Shown: in pieces, positions 53,851 through 63,692 of the stretch
Layout: each line of letters starts with the position of its first letter
Position numbering within the stretch: position 1 is the stretch's first letter
NCBI RefSeq assembly: GCF_900113135.1
Contig: NZ_FOOH01000011.1
Coordinates: 87,285-151,284 of the forward strand
Direction: 5' to 3'
From: Salegentibacter agarivorans
Lineage (GTDB): Bacteria; Bacteroidota; Bacteroidia; Flavobacteriales; Flavobacteriaceae
Length of the DNA stretch: 64,000 nucleotides
Program-made: the position numbers and the translations under genes
The notes under the pieces: generated by a model
Databases searched by the model: none
What the model was told of the DNA's origin: nothing
The model's input: only the letters and a program-made list of their open reading frames with translations

Positions 53851-55200
53851 TCATATCACTTTCATCTCCACAGGGTCCCAACCCATAAATTTGTTTTGCC
53901 TGTAGCTTTCATTACAAAGCAAGGCAGGAGCAGCAGCCCTGAATCCAAAAACCGGATCCTCTACTACCGGACCATTGGTTCTTATAGCATGGAAAAAATT
54001 AGCGAAGTGATCGTAATGAGCTCCTTTATACCCTTTTTCAACCTGATAAAAGGTTTCTGAAGGTGGAAGAATTTTTTTACGGTCACTACGTTTTGGACTC
54101 TGCTCCTTACCCTTTTCCTCCATGAAGGGATCATCTGAAGCGGCAACGTCATTTTGTTTTAGCATAACATCGTCCCAGGTGACATCCATGGAACCTTTAC
54201 TACCCACAATTTTCAGGTAGGTACTTCCGCTGGTGCCATCAACGAAATTGCATCGCAGAGAAAGATTAAATGCAGGATGTTGCGCGGAGTCGGGATAGTC
54301 AAACATGCCTAATAATACGTCTGGAACTTCTCTACCATCATTCCAATATCTAAGGCCACCGGTTGCTGCAACTTTGTTAGGGCCCACCGAATTAGTTATA
54401 AAATGAAGACTAGAAAAAAGGTGAACAAATAAATCTCCAGCCATTCCAGTACCGTAATCAAGATAATTCCTCCATCGAAAGAATCTTTTTGGATCAAACG
54501 GACGTTTTTCAGTATTAGCAATAAATTTTTGCCAGTCTACAGTTTCAGGAGAAGCATCTGGCGGAATTGGATATTGCCAGGCCCCGAATGGTGAATTCCT
54601 AGCCCAAAATCCTTCGGCATAATTGATATCGCCAATTGCACCCTGGGCAAGTAATTCTTTAGCTTTTTCATTCCCCAAAGAAGACAAGCCCTGGCTCCCT
54701 ACCATAAAAACCTTTCCAGACTTTTTCCAGGCATTAATCAATTCTTGTCCCTCCGCCACTGAATGCACCATGGGTTTTTCACAGTACACATGTTTGCCTG
54801 CTTTTAGTGCATCAATGCTTATTTGTTCATGCCAGTGATCTGGAGTAGCGATTATTACTGCATCAATATCCTCTTCTTTTAGAATATCCTCATAATCTTT
54901 AGTGAGAAAAATATCTTCACCCCATCGGGTTTTTGATTCTTCCAGTCTACCGTCATACAAATCACAAACGGCGAGCATCTTAATATTATCGTGTTTCAAT
55001 GCTGTTTTTGCATCGGCAACGCCCATTCCACCGGCACCGATTAAAGCTAATCCCAGAGGTTTAGAACCGAATATATCTCCCGCAGTTCTTTCCAGGAACT
55101 TAATTTGTTTTGTTTCAGAGGCAAAAGCAGAGGGCATAATGGCTGCGGTAGCTCCTGCGAGGCCAAGGTTCTTTAAAAAAGAACGTCTTTGTTTTTTCAT
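53851..55200 (-). CDS. Gfo/Idh/MocA family oxidoreductase, Tat-exported
   Basis: This 449-residue protein has a twin-arginine leader (RRSFLK at 5-10, hydrophobic core to about 28). The Rossmann motif LALIGAGGMG is at 51-60, the EKP motif at 141-143, and a conserved DYGTGMAGDLFVHLF segment near 272. The family performs NAD(P)-dependent sugar oxidation. Tat export means the folded protein carries its cofactor to the periplasm, a known trait of such oxidoreductases in Bacteroidota. It is one of two oxidoreductases in this operon, with the GMC protein. The role of C3 oxidation or reduction is inferred from the DUF1080 partners. Confidence 0.92.
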   Translation of the reverse strand: MKKQRRSFLKNLGLAGATAAIMPSAFASETKQIKFLERTAGDIFGSKPLGLALIGAGGMGVADAKTALKHDNIKMLAVCDLYDGRLEESKTRWGEDIFLTKDYEDILKEEDIDAVIIATPDHWHEQISIDALKAGKHVYCEKPMVHSVAEGQELINAWKKSGKVFMVGSQGLSSLGNEKAKELLAQGAIGDINYAEGFWARNSPFGAWQYPIPPDASPETVDWQKFIANTEKRPFDPKRFFRWRNYLDYGTGMAGDLFVHLFSSLHFITNSVGPNKVAATGGLRYWNDGREVPDVLLGMFDYPDSAQHPAFNLSLRCNFVDGTSGSTYLKIVGSKGSMDVTWDDVMLKQNDVAASDDPFMEEKGKEQSPKRSDRKKILPPSETFYQVEKGYKGAHYDHFANFFHAIRTNGPVVEDPVFGFRAAAPALLCNESYRQNKFMGWDPVEMKVI

Positions 55201-55255
55201 GCTTATTGAGTTATACGGGTATTGAATAAAACCATGGTTTATTTAGACAAAATTG

Positions 55256-55292
55256 GAAAATTAAAGAGAGTGCTTATAAAAACACTCTCCTT
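55256..55292 (-). terminator. Hairpin between SusD and Gfo/Idh, possibly an attenuator
   Basis: GAGAGTG (55266-55272) pairs with CACTCTC (55283-55289) over seven perfect pairs with a 10-base loop. On the minus strand TTTAATTTT follows. It lies 24 bases past the SusD stop. Such an internal hairpin could lower expression of the downstream enzymes relative to GMC-SusC-SusD, or act as an mRNA stabiliser. Confidence 0.6.
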
Positions 55293-55315
55293 AAATTAAT
55301 CAATGGCTACAAATT

Positions 55316-57100
55316 TTAATATCCCGGATTTTGTTGCAGAACCGGTCCGTCTGCAGTAGTACTTAAATCTATTTGACGTTGTGGTATTGGAAAATACACA
55401 TCATTGGAATTAAAATCACCACCCCTAACATCAGTTGTGATTTGGCCTTCATAATCAATAAAGTTATTTAGTACTTCCTGGGCTACTCCCCATCGCACAA
55501 GGTCAAAGAACCTATGTCCTTCCATTGCCAGTTCAATTCGTCTTTCATACATAATCACCTCCATTGCCTGTTCTTCAGAAGTAAAATAACCTTCCGGATA
55601 TCTTTCTATATTATAATTTGCAGCGTAATCCTGGGTAAAACCATCTAAAGGATTTTCCGGATCAACATAATCTTTGAGCCAATGCTGTGAATTATCGGCC
55701 ATTCTTCCTCTTATCAAGTTCACATAATCTAAGGCAGTATTTAAATTTCCTGTCTTTGCTTCTGCTTCAGCTGCCATTAAAAGTACATCTGCAAATCTTA
55801 TTACATTCACATTTATTGCGTTCCCGGGAGCCCAGGCACTTTGATCTGAATAGGTATCTGCATGGTATTGCCAGTAAATATGTTTTTTAGGAGCATAAGG
55901 TCCGCCAGAAGACTGCTCTCTTACCCAGTCATATCCTGGGTGGTAACCCCAATCGTGATAAGGTATATCCCTTCTACCTACTGTCCAGTCCAACCTTGGA
56001 TCTAATGATTGAGTATCTGGAGTAAATGGTTCATCAGATAAAATTCCCATGTCATTCTTAACCGGATTGTTATTATAATTATCTAAATATGGTAAACCAT
56101 TAGCTTCATCTGTACGATAAGAATTAACAAGGTCCTGTGTAGGTTGATAAAAACCACAACATCTAAAAGGACTATTATATGGATAAGCGAGCATCAAGGC
56201 CTGATTCGAATTACCTATAGTATTTGTTCCATCATTTGCTACCATTTGAATCGCAAACACGGATTCTTCATTATTTTCGAATTCAGCATTGAAGTTATGG
56301 TTAAAATTATCTACTAAACCATAGCTCAAACCATTTGAAGTAACACCAGAATTAATTACCTCTGTAAATATTTCTTTTGCCAGAGGAAATTTATCCTGGT
56401 ACAAGTAAGTTTTACCTAAATAAGCTCCGGCAGCCCAGCGATTGGCCCTTCCTACGTCATCTTGAGTAGAGGGAAGGTTCTCGTAAGCAAATTTAAAATC
56501 TTCCTCAATATTTGGCCATATATCAGTATCGTTGGGAAGATTCGTATTTTCACTGTTTTCATCGATCCAAGGTACCATATTGAACATTTTTTTTAACTCA
56601 AAATAATAATGGCCTCGAAGAAACCTCGCTTGACCAGCAATATTTGCTTTGGATTGTTCTGAAATATTCTCTGCTTCATTAAGTAGTCTTAAAACCGCAT
56701 TAGTCCGGGTTACTCCTTCATACAGGGCCTTCCATTTGGTATTAAAAAATCCATTACTCGGGTCCGCACTAAAGGTTGCAATTGAATTAATGGGAGGTTG
56801 ATCCCCTCCATCACTTCCTTTGTGCGCATCACCTCCAGTAATATCCCCGTAAATCCAGTTTGATGGAGTTGCTTCCCAACCGTTACCACCACCCAGTGCC
56901 ACGGTACCACCATTAACAACATCCTGGCCATCTAAAGCGGCATAAGCTCCTATTAAAAGTGCCTCAATCCCTTTTTCATCAGCGAGCACCTCATCGCTTA
57001 AAGCTCCATATGCAGGTTTATCTAAAAAATCCTCTGAGCAGCTATGGAAGATTCCTACTCCGAGAGAAAGAAAAACTATTGTATATACTATTTTTTTCAT
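55316..57100 (-). CDS. SusD/RagB-family lipoprotein of the second Sus pair
   Basis: This 594-residue lipoprotein starts at the ATG at 57100 (a start 21 bases earlier is less good: it breaks the leader). The lipobox is HSC (Cys21). Family marks are RFLRGHYYFELKKMFN near 160, the RRIELAMEGHRFFDLVRWG segment near 515, and a final QQNPGY. At 594 residues it is longer than the laminarin SusD (487). It lies right after SusC. The glycan or glycoside it binds is unknown. Confidence 0.95.
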   Translation of the reverse strand: MKKIVYTIVFLSLGVGIFHSCSEDFLDKPAYGALSDEVLADEKGIEALLIGAYAALDGQDVVNGGTVALGGGNGWEATPSNWIYGDITGGDAHKGSDGGDQPPINSIATFSADPSNGFFNTKWKALYEGVTRTNAVLRLLNEAENISEQSKANIAGQARFLRGHYYFELKKMFNMVPWIDENSENTNLPNDTDIWPNIEEDFKFAYENLPSTQDDVGRANRWAAGAYLGKTYLYQDKFPLAKEIFTEVINSGVTSNGLSYGLVDNFNHNFNAEFENNEESVFAIQMVANDGTNTIGNSNQALMLAYPYNSPFRCCGFYQPTQDLVNSYRTDEANGLPYLDNYNNNPVKNDMGILSDEPFTPDTQSLDPRLDWTVGRRDIPYHDWGYHPGYDWVREQSSGGPYAPKKHIYWQYHADTYSDQSAWAPGNAINVNVIRFADVLLMAAEAEAKTGNLNTALDYVNLIRGRMADNSQHWLKDYVDPENPLDGFTQDYAANYNIERYPEGYFTSEEQAMEVIMYERRIELAMEGHRFFDLVRWGVAQEVLNNFIDYEGQITTDVRGGDFNSNDVYFPIPQRQIDLSTTADGPVLQQNPGY

Positions 57101-57121
57101 ATCTATATATTTATTTATCAT

Positions 57122-60100
57122 CTAAAAAGTAAGATTAACACCGAAAATAATCTGCTTGGGTGTTGGATATGCTCCTTCATCAATACCAAAAGCTGTTGCT
57201 GTCCCAGTTAGTTCGGGATCTACGCCAGAATAGTTGGTGATGGTGAATAGATTAGCTCCTTGTACATATAATCTGAGCCTATCCAACCCAACATTATCTA
57301 AAATATTTGTTGGCAAGCTATATCCTAATTGAATATTTCTAACCCTAAGATAGGAGCCATCCTCTACGAAATAGGAATTTGGAACATTAGCTGTACTAAA
57401 GCTTCCACCGGTCTCCTGAATGGGAGCGGAAGCATTTTGATTATTAGGAGTCCAGGAATCATATAAGGCTGTATTACTTTTCGCTCCATTAAAGGAACTA
57501 TAGAAATCATGCCACCATTTTACCTGATTCCAAATATCATTGCCATACACTCCATACAGGAAGGTACTGAAGTCCCAGTTTTTATATGTGAATTCCAAGT
57601 TTAACCCACCACTAAACTCAGGGTTCGGGTTACCTAAGAAGGTACGATCATCACTAGTAATTACGCCATCCCCGTTTATATCTTCATAACGAAAACGACC
57701 TACCCCAATATCAGATTGGTATTCAGCATCTGGATTATTTAATACATTTTGGGCTTCCTGATTTGCTGCGTCTACTTCTTCCTGGCTATTCCAGAAGCCA
57801 ATTATATTATAACCGTGAAACTGGCCTACAGAATTACCTACCGCATTTCTTACTATACTACTACCATTGAAACGACGAGCCTCCTGATCAAAGTAAGAAA
57901 CTCCATCTGCGATATTTACAATTTCATTTTCATAAGTTGTTAGTGTTAGCGTAGTGTTCATTTTCAAATCTGAGGTAAAATCAAAAAATGCAGTTGCAGA
58001 AAGATCTAAACCACTGTTTTTCATTTCAGCAATATTTACATAAGGCACTGTGGATACACCTGCGGTACCAGTAAGTTCCGGATTATACAATAGGTCAACC
58101 ACGTCCTTGCGGTAATAATCAGCAGAAATTTGAAGTTTACTTTTAAATAAATTCATATCTACCCCTACATTTGCATTGACGTTCTTTTCCCAGCTTGCAT
58201 TTGGATTCCCAATACGCGAACGCTGGAAACCTTCTATTATATTATTATTAGAACCATTAATATCATAGTAAGATGAAACCCTATTACTTCCATAAGTAGT
58301 AAAAGCATTAGCAGGGTCAACATTATTCTGGTTCCCCATTACACCATATCCACCTCTTACTTTCAATTCATCTATCCAGTGAACCTCGTCCATAAAAGCT
58401 TCTTCACTTATTCTCCAACCGGCACTGGCGGCAGGAAACCAACCATGTCTAGGATTAGTAAACCTGGAAGTAGCATCACGGCGTAAGGTTGCTCCTAATA
58501 AATATCTTTCATTAAAAGTGTAATCAACTCTACCAAAAACAGAAAACAAAGCGTCTTCAGTATAAAAACCAGAGTTAGTTTGCGTTCCAGAACCTGTACT
58601 GAGATTAACGTAATCAGGATCAAAAGAATAAAACCCTTGGGTTAAGGCACTCACCTCTTCATATTGATTATGATAAGCTTCTGTTCCTACTAAAACAGTG
58701 ATATCATGTAAATCATTAAAATTGTTTTGGTACTGAAGTGTATTAGACCAGGTCCAGTTGTATCCTGTAAAGGCATTTTCAGTCAACTGATTATATGTAG
58801 TATTTTCAGCATTTTCATAAGTAGGATAGGCAAAAACCTGACCATTTGTATTGGAATAACTTCCTCCAAAACTTGTTCTGGCTGTAAAATTCTCGAGAAA
58901 ATCAAGTTCAGCAAAAATATTACCAAAAATACGACTCGTCCTACTAAAATTATTTTGGTTCCTATCGAGAATAGCTACTGCATTCTGAGAATTACCTAGT
59001 GATGGAGCCTGAGTTCCAGCAAAGTTGCCTGCTATATCATAGACAGGGATAATAGGTTGTGACCTATAGGCGTGATTAATAGGATTTTCTCCTGTAACCG
59101 CAACCCTATTACCCTCCGAAAGTGAGTAGGCCAGGTTTTCCCCAATTCTAAAATTATCTGAAATATCAAACTGACTGTTTACCCTCGCTGTATATCTATC
59201 AAAATAAGTGTTTTTTAAAGTTCCATCCTGATCCATATAATTTAAAGAGAAAAGGAAATTACCTTTTTCTCCTCCCTGGCTTAGAGAGATATCATGGTTC
59301 ATAATCGGTGCATTACTAAAGATTTCCTGAAACCAATTTGTCCCTTGTTGGTTAGCTCTTATAATTTGATTAAATCCATTTACTGCACCGGATTCGGTGT
59401 AAAATGGATCTACAAAATAACTAGATTCATCTACCTCTCCCTGGCTTGCACCACCGGGAAGTATATAGTAAGGAAGCGTTGGTTGAGCTCCACTCCCGTA
59501 TTGTCTATCTGTAATTGGTTCACCGGGATTAGTATTTTCCATTGCAGCCCATCTTAAATCAGCATGTTCCTGAGGGGATAAAATATCATACACATTACCC
59601 TTTGGAACCATTTGAGATCCATAATACCCATTATAGTTCACTTTTAAATCCCCCGATCCTTTTTTAGTGGTAATTATTATCACCCCGTTTGCTGCACGAG
59701 CACCATAAATAGAAGCAGACCCTGCATCTTTTAAGACTTGCATATTTGCGATATCATTGGGATTAAGGTAGTTAATATCCTGGGTAGGAACTCCGTCTAC
59801 TACATAAAGAGGACTACTGTCACCAAAAGTATTAATCCCTCGTATACGTACCTGCGGTGGTTCTCCAGGCTGCCCAGAACTTGTAACTGTAACACCTGAG
59901 GCCTGTCCCTGAAGTTGTTCGGTTACCTGAGGAGAGGGCTGTCTTCCCATAGATTCCATGTCTACTACGGAAACTGCACCAGTTAAATCTGATTTCCTCT
60001 GGGAACCATAACCCACAACAACAATTTCTTGCAGAGCCGCAGCCTCAGGTTCTAAAGAAACTTCAATTTCCGTTCTCCCTTCTACCTGAATCTCAGTAGT

Positions 60101-60337
60101 TGCATAACCAATATAACTAAATACTAATGTAGCATCTGCTGGCACTTCTATAGTAAATTCCCCGTCAAAATTAGTTAATACACCATTTGATGTTCCCTTT
60201 TCAATGACGTTAGCACTAGGAACTGGCATACCGCTATCAGCATCCAGTACCACACCAGTTAGGAGGATCTCATCCTCTTGAGCGAAAATGGTTACTGGAA
60301 ACAGTAACATAACAACAATAAATAATGGTATCTTCAT
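57122..60337 (-). CDS. SusC/RagA TonB-dependent transporter of the second Sus pair
   Basis: This 1071-residue outer-membrane transporter has a signal peptide (1-20, IFAQ) and a carboxypeptidase-regulatory-like domain (about 22-105). The plug opens VVVGYGSQRKSDLTGAV and continues to VLKDAGSASIYGARAANG near 205, and the barrel ends in Phe (FGVNLTF). It lies 35 bases after the GMC gene and 21 bases before the SusD start. The pair would import an outer-membrane-impermeable glycoside or oligosaccharide. No polysaccharide-degrading enzyme is in this operon, so the ligand may be a small glycoside. Confidence 0.96.
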   Translation of the reverse strand: MKIPLFIVVMLLFPVTIFAQEDEILLTGVVLDADSGMPVPSANVIEKGTSNGVLTNFDGEFTIEVPADATLVFSYIGYATTEIQVEGRTEIEVSLEPEAAALQEIVVVGYGSQRKSDLTGAVSVVDMESMGRQPSPQVTEQLQGQASGVTVTSSGQPGEPPQVRIRGINTFGDSSPLYVVDGVPTQDINYLNPNDIANMQVLKDAGSASIYGARAANGVIIITTKKGSGDLKVNYNGYYGSQMVPKGNVYDILSPQEHADLRWAAMENTNPGEPITDRQYGSGAQPTLPYYILPGGASQGEVDESSYFVDPFYTESGAVNGFNQIIRANQQGTNWFQEIFSNAPIMNHDISLSQGGEKGNFLFSLNYMDQDGTLKNTYFDRYTARVNSQFDISDNFRIGENLAYSLSEGNRVAVTGENPINHAYRSQPIIPVYDIAGNFAGTQAPSLGNSQNAVAILDRNQNNFSRTSRIFGNIFAELDFLENFTARTSFGGSYSNTNGQVFAYPTYENAENTTYNQLTENAFTGYNWTWSNTLQYQNNFNDLHDITVLVGTEAYHNQYEEVSALTQGFYSFDPDYVNLSTGSGTQTNSGFYTEDALFSVFGRVDYTFNERYLLGATLRRDATSRFTNPRHGWFPAASAGWRISEEAFMDEVHWIDELKVRGGYGVMGNQNNVDPANAFTTYGSNRVSSYYDINGSNNNIIEGFQRSRIGNPNASWEKNVNANVGVDMNLFKSKLQISADYYRKDVVDLLYNPELTGTAGVSTVPYVNIAEMKNSGLDLSATAFFDFTSDLKMNTTLTLTTYENEIVNIADGVSYFDQEARRFNGSSIVRNAVGNSVGQFHGYNIIGFWNSQEEVDAANQEAQNVLNNPDAEYQSDIGVGRFRYEDINGDGVITSDDRTFLGNPNPEFSGGLNLEFTYKNWDFSTFLYGVYGNDIWNQVKWWHDFYSSFNGAKSNTALYDSWTPNNQNASAPIQETGGSFSTANVPNSYFVEDGSYLRVRNIQLGYSLPTNILDNVGLDRLRLYVQGANLFTITNYSGVDPELTGTATAFGIDEGAYPTPKQIIFGVNLTF

Positions 60338-60372
60338 ATTAATCTATTTTGGTTAGTAAAATTATTTTCAAA

Positions 60373-62088
60373 TTAAGACCTCTCATTTTTAAATTGTTTT
60401 ATAGCATAATTGGCAGCTCGGGCTGTGATTGCCATATAGGTTAGAGAAGGGTTTTGGGAAGCTGACGAAGTCATACAAGCTCCATCTGTAACAAAAACAT
60501 TCGGCACATTGTGGAGCTGATTATTTCCATTTAGTACTGAAGTTCTAGGGTCTCTCCCCATTCTTGCCGTGCCCATTTCGTGAATTCCATTTCCAGGGAA
60601 ACATTCTTCCTCATATCCTTTTACATCTTTAAATCCAGAAGCTTTTAACATAGCTACTGCCTGCTCCTTCGCATCTTTCCTCATTTTCTTCTCGTTCTCT
60701 TTGTATTCGCAGTCGAAAGTTATTGTGGGCAATCCCCACTCATCTAATTTTTCATAATTCAAGGTCATTTTATTTTCATGATAAGGAAGACATTCACCGA
60801 AACAATTAATTCCTATTTGCCATCTACCGGGTTTTACTATTGCTTCTTTTAACTCTTTACCATATGACATTTCACCTATTGCCTGGGTCCAGTCAGTTCT
60901 ACTGGCTCCCCCCTGCATCCCATAACCACGCACAAAGTCTTTCATAGTTGTTTCCTCATTGATATTCCGAAATCTAGGCACAAAAAAACCAGCAGGTTTT
61001 CGTCCCTTATAATAATCTTGCTGATGATTTTCGGAAACACCTGAAGCCCCCACTTTAAAATGATGATCCATTAGATTATGGCCCAATTCCCCACTATCAT
61101 TCCCCAATCCTGTAGGAAACCTTTCAGATTTTGACTGCATAAGAATTGAGGTTGTAGGTATCGCTCCTGCACAACAAAAGATAATATTTGCCTGAAATTC
61201 TATTCTTTTTCCGGTTTCAGCATCGATTACTCTCACCCCAGTTGCTTTGGATTGTTCTTGATCGTAAGCAATTTCATGAACTATCGAATTTGGTCGTAGA
61301 GTCATATTTCCAGTTTTCACTGCAGCAGGTAATGTCGAAGAATTACTACTAAAATAAGCACCATAAGGGCAGCCTCTTATACAACGGTTTCTGAACTGAC
61401 AATTTGATCTACCCTCCCGTCCTTCAGGGTCGGTTAAATTTGCGACTCTTGAATTAATAATTTGTCGATCTGAAAAATTTGCAGCTACCCCGTCCCTTAA
61501 TTCTTCCTCTACACAATTAAGAGGCATTTCAGGCGTAAAAATACTATCGGGTAATTGGGGTAAGCCTTCAGCTTTACCGCTAATTCCTATAAATTTTTCT
61601 ACTTTTTCATACCAGGGCTTAAGATCGTTATATCTTATAGGCCAATCTACACCATGTCCGTCATTCTTATTTGCCTCAAAATCTAAATCGCTCCAACGGA
61701 ATGACATCCTGGCCCACATCAGAGATTTACCTCCTACATGATACCCCCTGATCCAGTCGAATCTTTTTTCTTCATTATAGGGATGTTTCAAATCGTTTAC
61801 AAACCAGTGTTTACTGGCATCATTAATTGTATAACCCGTTCTGGCCTGTTTTTCCTGCTTTTTAAGCTCCTCTCTTGTAACCTGGCCTTTAAATTTATAA
61901 TCCCAGGGATCATCATTCATCGTTGGATAATCTTTAATATGCTCCACCATTCGTCCTCGATCAAGTACTAAAGTTTTTAGACCTCCCTCACAAAGCTCTT
62001 TAGCCGCCCACCCGCCGGTAATTCCTGTACCAATAACGATAGCATCAAATTTTTCAGAATATTTTTTATAGCTATTTTTATTATCCAT
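60373..62088 (-). CDS. GMC-family FAD oxidoreductase (sugar dehydrogenase-like)
   Basis: This 571-residue protein has an N-terminal FAD motif (GTGITGG, about 20-26). The GMC C-terminal segment HEMGTARMG is near 503-511 and a SQNPSLTYM segment near 545-553; by analogy with pyranose 2-oxidase His503 and Asn546 are likely catalytic. It has no signal peptide or Tat leader. A Cys cluster C-x5-C-x3-C (Cys230, Cys236, Cys240 in CQFRNRCIRGCPYG) lies where related FAD glucoside or glucose dehydrogenases can carry an iron-sulfur cluster. Those enzymes normally have a Tat-type small subunit; none is encoded here. It is the first gene of the operon, 35 bases before SusC. Oxidation of a glycoside at C3 is a plausible role. 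Confidence 0.85.
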   Translation of the reverse strand: MDNKNSYKKYSEKFDAIVIGTGITGGWAAKELCEGGLKTLVLDRGRMVEHIKDYPTMNDDPWDYKFKGQVTREELKKQEKQARTGYTINDASKHWFVNDLKHPYNEEKRFDWIRGYHVGGKSLMWARMSFRWSDLDFEANKNDGHGVDWPIRYNDLKPWYEKVEKFIGISGKAEGLPQLPDSIFTPEMPLNCVEEELRDGVAANFSDRQIINSRVANLTDPEGREGRSNCQFRNRCIRGCPYGAYFSSNSSTLPAAVKTGNMTLRPNSIVHEIAYDQEQSKATGVRVIDAETGKRIEFQANIIFCCAGAIPTTSILMQSKSERFPTGLGNDSGELGHNLMDHHFKVGASGVSENHQQDYYKGRKPAGFFVPRFRNINEETTMKDFVRGYGMQGGASRTDWTQAIGEMSYGKELKEAIVKPGRWQIGINCFGECLPYHENKMTLNYEKLDEWGLPTITFDCEYKENEKKMRKDAKEQAVAMLKASGFKDVKGYEEECFPGNGIHEMGTARMGRDPRTSVLNGNNQLHNVPNVFVTDGACMTSSASQNPSLTYMAITARAANYAIKQFKNERS

Positions 62089-62377
62089 TAATTTTTGATT
62101 CTTAAAAACAAGACATTATTTCTTAAACCTTGAACAGACGCTAAATTTTTTAACATTATAGTTATCTCTATAAACTTTTTTTAGCAAATTATTAAGATCT
62201 AAATTATACTTTGAGTTCTATTCTGAATAATACTATTTAGTCACTTTATCATACTATTCTGTCATTCTCCAATTTTTTGGTTTAAAATATGATTATTTAA
62301 TAATTATTTATATTTAGTTTAGAGAATTATATAAATAAAAAACCCATTAATTAAACTTATAGTATAAAATAGAAGCA
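62089..62377. promoter_or_regulatory. Divergent promoter region of the GMC operon and the TIM-barrel gene
   Basis: This 289-base AT-rich gap drives genes in both directions. I see several TAnnTTT-like boxes but no single convincing promoter pair, and no clear palindrome. The shared region makes common regulation of the operon and the isomerase-like gene likely. Confidence 0.45.
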
Positions 62378-63241
62378 ATGGTACATCGAAGGAATTTTAT
62401 AAAACAAACCGGTTTGGCACTGGTAGCCTGTTCAATCGCTCCGGGATTTAGTTTTACATCTAAAGAAAAAGAATCATTAGGAATTCAACTTTACTCTTTA
62501 AGAGATACAATTTCCCAGAACCCAAAAAAGATTCTAAGAAAATTAGCCAATATTGGGTTTAATGAAATAGAAACTTATGGATACAACGATGGAAAATTTT
62601 GGGGATTGAGCGTTGCCGAGCTTAAAGAAGAACTCACAAAAAATAACTTGACATCACCTAGTGGCCATTACGACGGTAATTCCCTTATTAAAGGGGACTT
62701 TGAAAATTTCAAAGAAATAATTTCAGTAGCCAGGGAACTCGATCAGAAATACATTATTATTCCAAGTATTGCAGAAAATCTTAGGAAATCCAAATCGGAT
62801 TATCTCAACATTGCTGAAAAATTTAACGAAGCGGGAGAAATCTGTAAATCAGCAGGAATTACTCTGGCTTACCATAATCATGCCTTTGAATTTAAAAGGA
62901 TGGATGATTCTACGGGATATGAAATTCTAATAAATAATACTGATAAAAATATGGTTACCTTTGAAATGGATATTTATTGGGTCGTTAGAGGAGGGCACGA
63001 TCCAATATCATTATTTCAAAAATATCCAGGAAGATTTAAATTATGGCATGTAAAAGATATGCATAAAGAAAATCCAGAATTGAATACGGAGATTGGCAAT
63101 GGGAATATTAATTATAAAGAAATATTTAATAATGCAAAAGTATCTGGTGTTGAGCATTATATTCTTGAACAGGAAAACTTCGAAATGCCTGAATTTAAAA
63201 GCCTAAATAAAAGCTATAATCACCTCAGTAATTTACTTTAA
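62378..63241 (+). CDS. Exported sugar phosphate isomerase/epimerase-like TIM barrel
   Basis: This 287-residue protein has a twin-arginine leader (RRNFIKQTG at 4-12, hydrophobic core to about 25). A xylose-isomerase-like (AP endonuclease 2) TIM barrel follows. Metal-site marks are LGIQLYSLRDTI near 34, LAYHNHAFEFKR near 167, FEMDIYWVVRGGHDP near 195 and LWHVKDM near 222. The family covers isomerases, epimerases and, in Bacteroides, hydratases acting on 3-keto-glucals. Its export and its place next to a DUF1080 operon make the last role attractive. It is divergent from the operon and shares its promoter region. Confidence 0.82.
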   Translation: MVHRRNFIKQTGLALVACSIAPGFSFTSKEKESLGIQLYSLRDTISQNPKKILRKLANIGFNEIETYGYNDGKFWGLSVAELKEELTKNNLTSPSGHYDGNSLIKGDFENFKEIISVARELDQKYIIIPSIAENLRKSKSDYLNIAEKFNEAGEICKSAGITLAYHNHAFEFKRMDDSTGYEILINNTDKNMVTFEMDIYWVVRGGHDPISLFQKYPGRFKLWHVKDMHKENPELNTEIGNGNINYKEIFNNAKVSGVEHYILEQENFEMPEFKSLNKSYNHLSNLL

Positions 63242-63658
63242 ATTTTATAAAATTAAATTCGACAAGGGATTTTTCCTTTTAAAGTTTAGTTTGGCAATTA
63301 ATCCTTTTGAAAAAAGTTTAAACTTTAGCAAACTACAATTTTTATTAGGAATAGGTGAAATGAAGATTCAGTAAAAATCCCTTCCACTGACCCAGGATTT
63401 AAAAACGATCAGTTTTAATTTTGCAAATTCATCATATGTATGGTATCTCCACATATGAAGAATCTACCTATTCTCATGATTAAAAGGATGAGAGTTTAAA
63501 ATCTCTAACAAAGGGTTAAGTTTTCAGCAATTTTTCAGTGAATTAATAAGATGGTATCTCGAAGAAAAGGCTCCATAACCTTTAAATTACCAACAGGATT
63601 GGGAACTTTAATATGGGACTAATTAATCATAAATGTTGTACCCAAGTAGAAACAAAAA
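63242..63658. other. Non-coding stretch before an insertion sequence
   Basis: About 400 bases contain no convincing gene. A weak hairpin (63264-63279) follows the TIM-barrel gene. A second inverted repeat CATATGT (63433-63439) and ACATATG (63451-63457) lies further on. The stretch runs up to the hairpin at the edge of the transposase gene and may include the insertion boundary. Confidence 0.5.
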
Positions 63659-63692
63659 GAGGCCGTCTAAAAAGTATTTAGATGGCCCTTTT
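63659..63692. terminator. Bidirectional hairpin beside the IS element
   Basis: GGCC-g-TCTAAA (63661-63671) pairs with TTTAGA-t-GGCC (63777 minus 100, i.e. 63677-63687) over 11 positions, with T-rich tails on both strands (CTTTTT on plus, TCTTTTTG on minus). It lies about 90 bases after the transposase stop and ends that transcript. It may form part of the IS end. Confidence 0.7.

Noticed and set aside
57101..57121. Upstream ATG of the second SusD gene
   Set aside because: It adds seven polar residues before the lipoprotein leader; the ATG at 57100 fits the family.
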